DNA of 64,000 bases from Acidisphaera sp. S103 (GTDB lineage Bacteria > Pseudomonadota > Alphaproteobacteria > Acetobacterales > Acetobacteraceae). The stretch is from NCBI RefSeq assembly GCF_009765975.1, contig NZ_LMUJ01000085.1:3454-67453 (forward strand), given 5' to 3'. The notes beneath the pieces are model-generated. The model did not search any database. It was not told the DNA's origin and was given only the letters and a program-made list of their open reading frames with translations. Below are positions 44,547 through 52,714 of this stretch, in pieces. The position numbers were made by a program, and so were the translations under genes. Position 1 is the first letter of the stretch. Every line of letters starts with the position of its first letter.

Positions 44547-46310
44547 ATGTCGAATACGAAACTGAAATCCGTCGACGTCGTCGTCGTGGGCAGCGGCGTC
44601 GTGGGCTCCATCATGTCGATGGAACTGGCCAGTGCCGGACTGAGCGTGGTGTGCCTGGAGCGCGGCAAGTCGTTCGATGTGAACACCGACTTTTATAAGC
44701 CCAACGTGTACGACGAACTGAAGTACGATCGCCACAGCGACATCTTCCAGAACCTGGCGCGCGACACCCTTACATTTCGTAACAACAACGCGCAGACGGC
44801 GCTGCCGATGCGCGAGATGGGCGCGTTCAAGCCGGGCGAGATGGTCGGTGGCACCGCGGCCCACTGGGGCGGCAATGCGCGCCGCTTTCTGCCGCATGAT
44901 TTCGAAATGCGTTCGCGCATCAAGGAACGATACGGCGCATCGTTCATTCCCGAGGACTGCAATTTGCAGGACTGGGGCGTCACCTGGGACGAGGTCGAAC
45001 CGTACTACGACCAGTTCGAGCATATCTTCGGCGTGGGCGGCAGAGCCGGCAACCTGAACGGCGAGATCCAGGACGGCGGCAATCCGCATGAAGGGCCGCG
45101 TTCGCGCGAGTATCCGAACCCGCCGACGCAGCCATCGCATGAAGGCCGGCTGTTCGCCGACGCGGTGAGTTCCCTGGGCTATGTGCCGTTCCAGGGGCCG
45201 ACCGCGGCGATGACGGCGGACTATCGCAATGCTTACCGCGTGCAGATGTTGGAATGCGCGCGCGGCGGCTTCTGCTCGAGCCATGTCTGCGCGCAAGGGG
45301 CGAAGGCCAATCCCCTCACCTCGGTGCATCCCGCGCTGATGCGGCAGCCGACGTTCGAGATGCGCCCGCTGTGCAACGTGCTGCGGGTCAACACCGATTC
45401 CACCGGCAAGAAAGCCACCGGGGTCACCTATATCGATGCGCGGGGCAACGAAGTCGAGCAGCCGGCCGACATCGTCATTCTGGGTGCGTATTGCTTCAGC
45501 AACACGCGTCTGCTGCTGTTGTCGGGCATCGGCACGCCCTATGACCCGCTGACCGGCAAAGGTGTTGTCGGCCGCAACTATTCCTACCAGCAAGGCGGGT
45601 CGGTGCATGTCTTCTTCGACGATCGGGAGTTCAATCCGTTCATCGGCGGCGGACAACTCAACACGTCGATCGACGAGCTCAATGGCGACGTGATCGACCG
45701 CGGGCCGCTGGGCTTCATCGGTGGCGCCTATGTCAACACCTCGGCGCGCGGTGCGGCGCCGATCAAGGGCAAGGTGGTGCCGCCCGGAACGCCGCGCTGG
45801 GGCGGCGAATGGAAGAAAGCCGTGGCGTACAACTACCGCCGCAACATGGCGATCACCAGTCACGGGACCTGCCTGAGCTATCGGCACAATTACCTCGATC
45901 TGGATCCGACCTACAAAGACGCTTACGGGCTGCCGCTGCTGCGCATGACGTTCGACTGGAACGAGAACGAACTGCGGATGATGAAGTGGATCGATGAGCG
46001 CTGCATGGAGATCGGCCGAGCGCTCAACGGTTCGAGGCTTGGCGGTAAGGGCAAGGGCACGCATTTCGGTCTCGTGGGGTATCAGAGCACCCACAACGTC
46101 GGCGGCGCCGTGATGGGCACTGATCCGTCGACCAGTGTTGTCAACAAATACCTGCAGTCGTGGGACGTTTCGAATCTGTTCGTGGTGGGCGGCAGCGCGT
46201 TCCCGCAGAACCCCGCGAACGGCCCCACTGAGACGATCGGCATGCTGGCTTGTTGGGCGGCCGATGCGATCAAAGAAAACTACATTGGAAAACCGGGCTC
46301 TTTGGTCTGA
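44547..46310 (+). CDS. GMC-family FAD dehydrogenase (gluconate 2-dehydrogenase large-subunit type)
   Basis: Flavoprotein of 587 aa that would oxidise a sugar, sugar acid or alcohol. The FAD-binding motif VVVGSGVVGSIMSMELASAG opens the protein, and EMVGGTAAHWGGNARRF contacts FAD. The active-site histidine lies in STHNVGGAVMG and the C-terminal cofactor motif in NPANGPTETIGMLACW. It forms a pair with the subunit-3-like gene. The usual third subunit, a membrane multiheme cytochrome c, is absent; the next gene is a convergent LysR regulator. The electron acceptor and substrate are unknown. Confidence 0.88.
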   Translation: MSNTKLKSVDVVVVGSGVVGSIMSMELASAGLSVVCLERGKSFDVNTDFYKPNVYDELKYDRHSDIFQNLARDTLTFRNNNAQTALPMREMGAFKPGEMVGGTAAHWGGNARRFLPHDFEMRSRIKERYGASFIPEDCNLQDWGVTWDEVEPYYDQFEHIFGVGGRAGNLNGEIQDGGNPHEGPRSREYPNPPTQPSHEGRLFADAVSSLGYVPFQGPTAAMTADYRNAYRVQMLECARGGFCSSHVCAQGAKANPLTSVHPALMRQPTFEMRPLCNVLRVNTDSTGKKATGVTYIDARGNEVEQPADIVILGAYCFSNTRLLLLSGIGTPYDPLTGKGVVGRNYSYQQGGSVHVFFDDREFNPFIGGGQLNTSIDELNGDVIDRGPLGFIGGAYVNTSARGAAPIKGKVVPPGTPRWGGEWKKAVAYNYRRNMAITSHGTCLSYRHNYLDLDPTYKDAYGLPLLRMTFDWNENELRMMKWIDERCMEIGRALNGSRLGGKGKGTHFGLVGYQSTHNVGGAVMGTDPSTSVVNKYLQSWDVSNLFVVGGSAFPQNPANGPTETIGMLACWAADAIKENYIGKPGSLV

Positions 46311-46414
46311 ATAGTGACGCGAAACCCTGCGCCACAGGATCAACCGAAAATAGGAGCGCACACCACCGCCTCAGGCCAATTCGCAATAAAGCCACCTATA
46401 GCTGCCGACCATTA

Positions 46415-47281
46415 TTAGATGGCCGTAAGCGGTGGAGAGTGAAACTGTTGTTTCAACCAGGCCGCGAGCGCCACCAACGGCGTGGCTGCTTCGTCGGCTT
46501 TTCGCCACAGCAGAATGTGGCGGGCTCCGTGAATTCTCATGCTGGGTTCCAGAACAGCAAGGCGTCCATTCCGCACATCCTCCGCGGCAACCAACGTCGA
46601 AGCGATCAGAATTCCGTCGCCAGTCAACGCGGCTTGGTAGGCGGTGTAGAAATGCCCAAAGCTTTGCCGCGTCCCGTTTGTTTCCCGAACGTCGCATGCA
46701 GCCAGCCACCGATCCAGTTCGCCAGGTCTCGTGCGGCTCTCCAAAAGCGGCACGTCCTTCAGGATTTCGCGACCGGCGCCTCGGATCAACGTTGGATTGG
46801 CATAGGCCGCGAGTTCTTCCTGAAACAGCAAGTCCTGCCGGTAGCCCGGGGGAACGAAGCCGTCGCGGCGGATCGCCATGTCATGCGGCAGTGAAAGCCA
46901 GTCCTCACCCGTATGGGTCGCGTGCACGCGCAACCGGAACCCGAGGTCCGCCTGCTCGATTTGCGGCAGAAGAGGCATAAGCCAGTGCGTGGAAAGCGTG
47001 GCAGGCACAAGGAGGCGAAGCTCCGTGCGATCGATAGGGCGCTGCGCCACTTCGTCCAGGCCGAGTTGTATCGTCTCCATCGCCGCGGTCATGGCCTGGG
47101 CCAGTCTGCGTCCCGCCGCGGTCATTGCCGATCCCCGGCCCCCGCTTTCGAACAGTGGCGTGTTCAGCCACTGCTCCAGCGCACGCAACTGTTTGGCAAT
47201 CGCACCTTCGGTGACGTTCAGTTCGGCCGCCGCGGTTTGCCTCGACCCAAGGCGGGCCATCGCCTCGAAGCAAGCCAGCAT
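46415..47281 (-). CDS. LysR-family regulator, probable PhnR
   Basis: Regulator of about 288 aa in the GcvA branch. The winged helix reads SRQTAAAELNVTEGAIAKQLRALEQWLNTPLFE. The typical leading residues (RPPLR) are encoded just before the ATG at 47281, yet no start codon lies further upstream in the open frame and no ribosome-binding site is evident, so the start is uncertain. It is divergent from phnA; a LysR gene next to phnA is known to control phosphonoacetate hydrolase in Pseudomonas fluorescens. Confidence 0.82.
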   Translation of the reverse strand: MLACFEAMARLGSRQTAAAELNVTEGAIAKQLRALEQWLNTPLFESGGRGSAMTAAGRRLAQAMTAAMETIQLGLDEVAQRPIDRTELRLLVPATLSTHWLMPLLPQIEQADLGFRLRVHATHTGEDWLSLPHDMAIRRDGFVPPGYRQDLLFQEELAAYANPTLIRGAGREILKDVPLLESRTRPGELDRWLAACDVRETNGTRQSFGHFYTAYQAALTGDGILIASTLVAAEDVRNGRLAVLEPSMRIHGARHILLWRKADEAATPLVALAAWLKQQFHSPPLTAI

Positions 47282-47436
47282 CCGAAGTGGTGGTCTACGA
47301 TCCCGAACGATGTCTGGGTCTCCCTGATGTGTCGGCTCGCGCCGGGAATTTTTGGCCGCGTTTCGCGGAAAATAAGTCGCTCGCGCTGGCGAAGCTTAGT
47401 GCTCATGTCTGTGTCCGGAAAGCGAGGAGGACCATC

Positions 47437-48687
47437 ATGCCGCACAACGCCACGCCGAACACCGTCGAGGTCAACGGGCGGACCTACGCCGCGCCAAAAC
47501 GACCCACCGTGGTGATTCTCGTCGACGGTTTCGATCCGGCTTACCTCGAACACGGCATCGCCAATGGTACACTGCCCACCATGAAGTCGTTCAAGGAAAA
47601 GGGCTTCATGGCCATTGCCGATTGCTCGATGCCGGCCACGACCAACACCAACAATACCTCGGTCGTAACCGGCGTGCCGCCTGCCGTGCATGGCATAAAC
47701 GGCAACTATTATCTCGACTCGGAAACAGGCGAGGAGGTCATGGTCACTGACGCCAGGCGGCTGCGGTGCGGCACGATCCTGGGCGCGCTGAGTCACGTGG
47801 GTGTGAAAACCGCCGTCGTGACCGCCAAGGACAAGCTGCTCAAGGTTCTGGCCTATGAAATGGACGGCATCAATTTCGCGGCGGAATATGCCGACAAGGC
47901 GACACTGAAGGAAAACGGCATCGAGAACGTCGAAAAGCTGGTTGGCCGGCCCACACCGGACCGCTATTCCGCCGATCTGTCACTGTTCGTCCTCGATGCA
48001 GGCGTGAAACTGTTGTCCACCCAACGTCCGGACCTCATGTACCTCTCGACCTCGGATTACGTGCAACACAAGCACGCGCCCGGGGAGCCGGAGGCGGACG
48101 CCTATCACCAGGCGGTGGACAAGATCGTCGCTTCGCTGATGGCCCTCGGTGCCACCGTGGCCATCACCGCCGACCACGGGATGAGCGATAAGTCCACCCC
48201 CGACGGCACGCCCAATGTCATCTATCTGGAGGACGAATTGAACGCTCGGTTCGGCGAAGGCGCCGTCCGGGTCATCTGCCCGATCGCGGACCCCTTCGTC
48301 CGCCATCACGGCGCCCTGGGTTCATTCGTTCGCGTCCATCTGCAAAAATCCGGTGACGTCCAGGCGATGATGGCGTTTGTTCGGACGCTGCCCGGCGTCG
48401 AACTGGTTCTCGACAAGGAGACGGTGTGCGAGCAATTCGAACTTCCGATCGACAGGGAAGGGGATTTCGCGGTCTTCGGCGATCGCCAGACCGTTGTCGG
48501 CGCACGTCGGCAGGATCACGATCTGAGTCAGCTCGCCGGACATCGGCTGCGCTCGCATGGCGGTCTCGGTGAGCAGCGCGTGCCCTTCCTGCTGTCGGCG
48601 CCGCTCGATCCTGGCTGGCAGGCGGCGCATCCGCGGCCGAGAAACTACGACATCTTCGACGCCGTGCTGAATGGAGTAGTTGCATGA
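47437..48687 (+). CDS. phnA: Phosphonoacetate hydrolase PhnA
   Basis: Zinc-dependent C-P hydrolase of the alkaline phosphatase superfamily (416 aa), cleaving phosphonoacetate to acetate and phosphate. Metal and active-site residues are in place: Asp in VILVDGFDP (about 30), the nucleophile Thr in PATTNTNNT (about 68), Lys in TAKDK (131 and 133), Asp and His in STSDYVQHKH (207, 211), ADHG (246-247) and a late His in RSHGG. GAGGAGG before the ATG at 47437 sets the start. Its ATGA overlap couples it to the next enzyme. Confidence 0.93.
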   Translation: MPHNATPNTVEVNGRTYAAPKRPTVVILVDGFDPAYLEHGIANGTLPTMKSFKEKGFMAIADCSMPATTNTNNTSVVTGVPPAVHGINGNYYLDSETGEEVMVTDARRLRCGTILGALSHVGVKTAVVTAKDKLLKVLAYEMDGINFAAEYADKATLKENGIENVEKLVGRPTPDRYSADLSLFVLDAGVKLLSTQRPDLMYLSTSDYVQHKHAPGEPEADAYHQAVDKIVASLMALGATVAITADHGMSDKSTPDGTPNVIYLEDELNARFGEGAVRVICPIADPFVRHHGALGSFVRVHLQKSGDVQAMMAFVRTLPGVELVLDKETVCEQFELPIDREGDFAVFGDRQTVVGARRQDHDLSQLAGHRLRSHGGLGEQRVPFLLSAPLDPGWQAAHPRPRNYDIFDAVLNGVVA

Positions 48688-49985
48688 AACGCCGTGCGAT
48701 CGTCGTTGTTTTGGATGGCCTGCGACGGGATATGGTGGGACCGGAGGCGACGCCGGAACTCCATCGGTTCGGCGCGGTGGCGACACGTTTCGCCGCCCAC
48801 CGTTCGGTGTTCCCGTCCGCCACCCGCGTGGTCTCCGCCTGCTTCGCGACCGGCACCTTGCCGGCGCAACACGGGTTGCAGGGCAATTCGGTGGCACTGA
48901 TGGAGGGGAGCACGCTGGTGCCGCACGATGTCGGCCGGCCGGACTTCATGGATCACTGGCGCGCGGTGCGTGGACATACCTTCGCAGTGCCCACCATGGC
49001 CGAACGCCTCGCACGTGCGGGGCTGGAGGCGATGGTGTTCAACAACGTCTCGCCGGGGGCGGCACGAGCGCACGATCCGGACGGTCATGGCTGGATCTTC
49101 AATCGCGCCTGCTCATTCGCACCAACCCTTCGCCGCCTGGGCGCGGGCGAGGATATCGCCGATGTCACCCTCGATACGAAGGGGGACCGCCTGCTGACCA
49201 CGTATTTCCTGGATCGCGCGCTGGCCGGCCACGAAGCCGCCCTTGGCGTACTCTGGTTCGGTGAGCCCGATCATAGCCAGCATGAGAACATCCTGGGATC
49301 GCCCGCCGCAATGGCCGCGATCGCCGGTGCCGATGCCTGCTTCGGCGCCGTCCGCCGCGCCGTCGACGCCAGGCGAGCGGCCGGACAGGAAGACATCCTG
49401 CTGATCGCCTGCTCCGATCATGGGCACCAAACCGTGGACGAGGTGATCGATATCGATGCCGCCTTCGTCGCGGCCGGGCTGAAGGCAGCGGGCGATCCAA
49501 GCCTGCTCGCCGTCTCGAACGGCACCTCGGCGTTGATCTACCTGCACCCTGATCGCAACGAAGATGCCGCCGCCGTGCTGGCCTTCCTGCGAAGTTGCTC
49601 CTGGGCCGGTTCGGTGCTGGAAGGGGATGCGCTCGCGGCGGTGGGGCAGGTGCCCGTGGATAGCCTGCTTTGCGCCATTGCCATGCGGAGCGACGATCGG
49701 CCGAACGAATTCGGTGTGCCAGGGATGAGTGCCGCGGCCAAACCCTTCGCGGGCAAGCCGGACCGGCTCGGCTGCGGTCAGCACGGCGGTCTTGGTGCCT
49801 GGGAGCAGATGCCTTTCCTGATGATCGAGGGTGATGGTTTCAGGCAGGCTGCCTTATCGGACGAACCCACTTCCGTGATTGACTTGGCCCCCACCATCCT
49901 CGGTCACCTGGGTATTTCAGCGGAAGGCTGTGAGGGACAACCCATGCAACAGCGGCGGGTAGTTACCGCTGGCCACCAGGGGTAA
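48684..49985 (+). CDS. Alkaline phosphatase-superfamily hydrolase (nucleotide pyrophosphatase/phosphodiesterase-like)
   Basis: A 433-aa member of the same superfamily as PhnA, with no signal peptide. The metal and nucleophile framework is VVVLDGLRRDM (Asp 11), FPSATRVV (Thr 47), GEPDHSQHE, ACSDHGHQ and CGQHGG. Coupled to phnA by ATGA overlap. It may hydrolyse another phosphonate or an organophosphate, for example an ester that yields phosphonoacetate. The precise substrate cannot be read from sequence. Confidence 0.82.
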   Translation: MKRRAIVVVLDGLRRDMVGPEATPELHRFGAVATRFAAHRSVFPSATRVVSACFATGTLPAQHGLQGNSVALMEGSTLVPHDVGRPDFMDHWRAVRGHTFAVPTMAERLARAGLEAMVFNNVSPGAARAHDPDGHGWIFNRACSFAPTLRRLGAGEDIADVTLDTKGDRLLTTYFLDRALAGHEAALGVLWFGEPDHSQHENILGSPAAMAAIAGADACFGAVRRAVDARRAAGQEDILLIACSDHGHQTVDEVIDIDAAFVAAGLKAAGDPSLLAVSNGTSALIYLHPDRNEDAAAVLAFLRSCSWAGSVLEGDALAAVGQVPVDSLLCAIAMRSDDRPNEFGVPGMSAAAKPFAGKPDRLGCGQHGGLGAWEQMPFLMIEGDGFRQAALSDEPTSVIDLAPTILGHLGISAEGCEGQPMQQRRVVTAGHQG

Positions 49986-49990
49986 CTACC
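49958..49990 (+). terminator. Hairpin over the stop codon of the phn operon
   Basis: GGTAGTTACC (49958-49967) and GGTAACTACC (49981-49990) form a perfect 10-bp stem with a 13-nt loop. The TAA stop lies in the second arm. There is no T-run, so it may act as a 3' stabiliser or a factor-assisted terminator. Confidence 0.5.
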
Positions 49991-50113
49991 TCCGCGACCA
50001 ACAAGGTTTCGGCCGCGGCGGTGTCCAGCAAAAAGGCCGCCAAACGCAAGATTATGCCGACGCCCGTCGCGCCAGCCAGGCGGGGCTCATCGATCGAACG
50101 AATGCGCTGCACA

Positions 50114-50950
50114 TCACCCGGCGGCGCTCGCTACGAAGGCCGCGAGTTCGCTGTTGAACCGCCCCGCATCCTCCTGGAACGGCGCGTGGCCGCAGGCATC
50201 GAACCATGACACACGTGCCCCGGGAATGGCCTGTGCCGCCATCTCCGCCGCCAATGGCAGCACGATCGCGTCCTGCCTGCCATGGGTGATCAGGGTCGGC
50301 ACCCGCACCTTCGCCAGGGCCGCGATCGTTTCGGTCGGATCGGTCGACCAGCCACCGATTGCCTCCCGCACGTGGAACGGCACCAGCATGTTGTACCCAA
50401 CCGCCACACGGAAATCCGCCTCGCTGGGCTTGATGGCATAGCACCCGTCCAGGAATGCGATCGCCGCCTCCAGTTGCACGCCAAGCGGTGCCGATGCTGG
50501 CGGGCGAGGCCTGCCGCCCGCCGGCCCCCGGGCGCGCGGATCCTCCACCACCAGCGACCCGACGAAATTCAGCCCGGCCACGCCATTGTCGCCGAAATTC
50601 ATCAGGTATTGGCGAATGATGCGGCCGCCCATCGACCAGCCCGCCAGCACGGGCCGCCGCAACCGTTTCGCCGCCATCACCGCGGCGACGTCGCGTGCCC
50701 AGACCGATCCGCCCTGGTAGGCCGCCGCGTCGGCCGGCTTGTCCGACGCGCCATGGCCACGCAGATCGAACGCCACGATGCGGAAATGACGAGCCAGTTC
50801 GCTGTCCAGTTGCGGTGCGAAGCAAAGATGCGACTGCGCGAACCCATGGATCAGCAACAACTCCAGCCCCGCCGGGTTGCCGCATTCATAGACGGCCAGC
50901 CGCACGCCATCGGGCGCCGCGACGTACTGTGGCGGGATCGCGATCGTCAT
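50114..50950 (-). CDS. Alpha/beta hydrolase
   Basis: A 278-aa alpha/beta hydrolase with an intact triad: Ser in GWSMGG, Asp in HGRQDAIV and His in CGHAPFQED. LLIHGFAQSHLCFAPQL provides the oxyanion loop and DLRGHGASDKP is typical of haloperoxidase/esterase relatives. The ATG at 50950 has an AGGAGCG box upstream. It is divergent from the TRAP operon and may hydrolyse an ester or lactone whose acid the TRAP system imports. Substrate unknown. Confidence 0.87.
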   Translation of the reverse strand: MTIAIPPQYVAAPDGVRLAVYECGNPAGLELLLIHGFAQSHLCFAPQLDSELARHFRIVAFDLRGHGASDKPADAAAYQGGSVWARDVAAVMAAKRLRRPVLAGWSMGGRIIRQYLMNFGDNGVAGLNFVGSLVVEDPRARGPAGGRPRPPASAPLGVQLEAAIAFLDGCYAIKPSEADFRVAVGYNMLVPFHVREAIGGWSTDPTETIAALAKVRVPTLITHGRQDAIVLPLAAEMAAQAIPGARVSWFDACGHAPFQEDAGRFNSELAAFVASAAG

Positions 50951-51109
50951 CGTCAAACGCTCCTTCAGCATCCTGTCCACGCTTGGTCCCGCGCTGTTGA
51001 CACGGGTGAATTCATCCTACGATATTGATAATCGGCGAGGCATCAAGCCACCCTCCGTGCGGGTCCCGCATCGCGCGGCAATCAAGCAAGCCTCCGGGAG
51101 GAAAATCCG
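50951..51109. promoter_or_regulatory. Divergent promoter region of hydrolase and TRAP operon
   Basis: This 159-bp gap must drive genes in both directions. On the plus strand TTGACA at 50997-51002 is followed by GATATT at 51021 (18-bp spacing), a plausible promoter. GATATTG and TAATCGGCG here recur in the same order at 58325-58346, before another gene of this island. Confidence 0.45.
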
Positions 51110-52105
51110 TTGTCCGGTCAGCAAATTACCAGACGGCGCGCGGCGATCGGCGGCATCGCCGGCGGCATGCTTGCGGCCACAGCCAGGCGAGCGCGCGCCG
51201 AACCCATCCCGCTGAAACTCGCCACCGCCGACACGATGAACGACACGTCGTACGAGGTCGGCCAGCGCTTCGGCGCCGAGGTCGCCAAGCGTACCGACAA
51301 CAAATACAACATCCAGCTCTTCGTCGGCGGCGCGCTTGGCAGCACGGTGAACCTCGTCAACAGCCTGCAAACCGGCATCATCGACTGTGCCATCCTGACC
51401 TCGGGCTATCTGGAATCCATCGTCCCCACCGCGCAGGCGATCGACCTGCCGTTCATCTTCAAGGACCAGGCGACGGCCGAGGCGATGCTCGACGGCGACC
51501 TCGGCAAGCGCCTGTTCGCCGATATGGCGGGCAGGGGGATCAAGGGCCTCGCCTGGGGCTGGTACGGCTGGCGGCAGATGGAGATCAGCGACCGTGCCGT
51601 GAAGACGCCCGATGACATGCATGGTTTGAAAATCCGCATCCAGCCCGGCCCCGTTTTCGCTGCGATGTTTCGGGCGCTGGGGGCCATTCCGGTGCCGCTG
51701 GATGGCAGCGAGGTCTACCTCGGCTTGTCGCAGCACACCGTCAATGGCGTGGAATTCCCACTGCCCACGGCGGTGACGTTCAAGGTGTATGAAGTCACCA
51801 AATACCTGGCCCTGACCCGGCACAGTTATAACGCCGGCGCCCTGATGGTCAGCAACGCCCGATGGAGTCAGTTGTCTCCGTCCGACCAGCAGGCCTTCCA
51901 GGACTCCGCCACCGCCGTGCTGCCATTCTGGCGCGAAACGATCGCCAGGCGATCCGACGATGCGCTGGCGTTTCTGCAGGCGCACGGCATGCAACGTTCG
52001 GAGCCGGATTTCAAGGCATTCCAGGACAAGATGAAATCCGTCTACGACCAGTTCAGTCCGCGCTATCCGGACCTGTTCAAGATGATCATGGAGCGCAATA
52101 CATGA
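51110..52105 (+). CDS. dctP: TRAP transporter solute-binding protein DctP
   Basis: Periplasmic receptor (331 aa) of a TRAP carboxylate importer. It starts with TTG, preceded by GGGAGGAAA at good spacing. The leader TRRRAAIGGIAGGMLAATARRARA is Tat-like. LKLATADTMNDTSYEVGQRFGAEVAKRTDNKYNIQLF and the Arg in LKIRIQPGPVF (carboxylate ligand) are DctP marks. Its stop overlaps the next ATG. Substrate is probably a 2-hydroxy or 2-oxo acid, judging from the nearby dehydrogenases. Confidence 0.92.
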   Translation: MSGQQITRRRAAIGGIAGGMLAATARRARAEPIPLKLATADTMNDTSYEVGQRFGAEVAKRTDNKYNIQLFVGGALGSTVNLVNSLQTGIIDCAILTSGYLESIVPTAQAIDLPFIFKDQATAEAMLDGDLGKRLFADMAGRGIKGLAWGWYGWRQMEISDRAVKTPDDMHGLKIRIQPGPVFAAMFRALGAIPVPLDGSEVYLGLSQHTVNGVEFPLPTAVTFKVYEVTKYLALTRHSYNAGALMVSNARWSQLSPSDQQAFQDSATAVLPFWRETIARRSDDALAFLQAHGMQRSEPDFKAFQDKMKSVYDQFSPRYPDLFKMIMERNT

Positions 52106-52710
52106 CCGAACCCGCCGGCCTGATGATGGCGATGATGCAGCCTCCACCGACCATGGAGGAGGAATTCCAGGACTGGTACGACACCGAACACTTCCCGGAA
52201 CGCGCCAATTGCGAGGGTTTCGAGACGGCGCAACGGCTGATCTGCCTCGATGGCTTTCCGCGCTATCTCGCGTTGTACGACCTGACAAACCGGGCGGTGC
52301 TGGATGGTCCGGGCTACGCAGCGATCGCTCGGACACGTTATTCGCTGTGGACGAAGCGGATCATTCCGAGGATGTGGGGCCACTACCGCGCCGAGGCAGA
52401 TCAGATCTACCCAGGACAGGCTCGGCTTGGTGCGAATGGCGTGCCGACGCGGCTGGCACTGTGGCGTTTCTCCGGTGTGCCGGAAACGTCTGTCCAGACA
52501 GTTGTCGATGGCGTGCGGCTCACCTTCGCCGACACGCCGGGCGTGCAGCAAATCCGGGTGTTCGAAGCCAAGGCAGCGCAGGCCGGCGATGTGATCGCGA
52601 CGATCGAACTGGCCGGTCCGGTGCCGCTGCCCGCGCCGACGGCCAAGGCGTTCGGCGACACCTTGCGGTGCCTGAACCTCAGCAACGTCTACATGCCTTA
52701 CTGGCGCTGA
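52102..52710 (+). CDS. Uncharacterised protein, probable dimeric alpha/beta-barrel fold
   Basis: A 202-aa cytoplasmic protein in the DUF4286/EthD-like style. It opens MTEPAGLMMAMMQPPPTMEEEFQDWYDTEHFPER, where EEEFxxWYxxEHxPER is the ferredoxin-like barrel hallmark. The second half shows a similar arrangement, so it may be a duplicated domain. It lies between dctP (ATGA overlap) and dctQM (4-bp gap), an unusual place. It could process or isomerise the imported compound; no function is known. Confidence 0.72.
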   Translation: MTEPAGLMMAMMQPPPTMEEEFQDWYDTEHFPERANCEGFETAQRLICLDGFPRYLALYDLTNRAVLDGPGYAAIARTRYSLWTKRIIPRMWGHYRAEADQIYPGQARLGANGVPTRLALWRFSGVPETSVQTVVDGVRLTFADTPGVQQIRVFEAKAAQAGDVIATIELAGPVPLPAPTAKAFGDTLRCLNLSNVYMPYWR

Positions 52711-52714
52711 TCCG

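Noticed and set aside
44523-46361. 612-codon open frame on the minus strand
   Set aside because: Antisense to the GMC dehydrogenase, whose plus-strand protein has all family motifs; the antisense product is Arg/His-rich without a fold.
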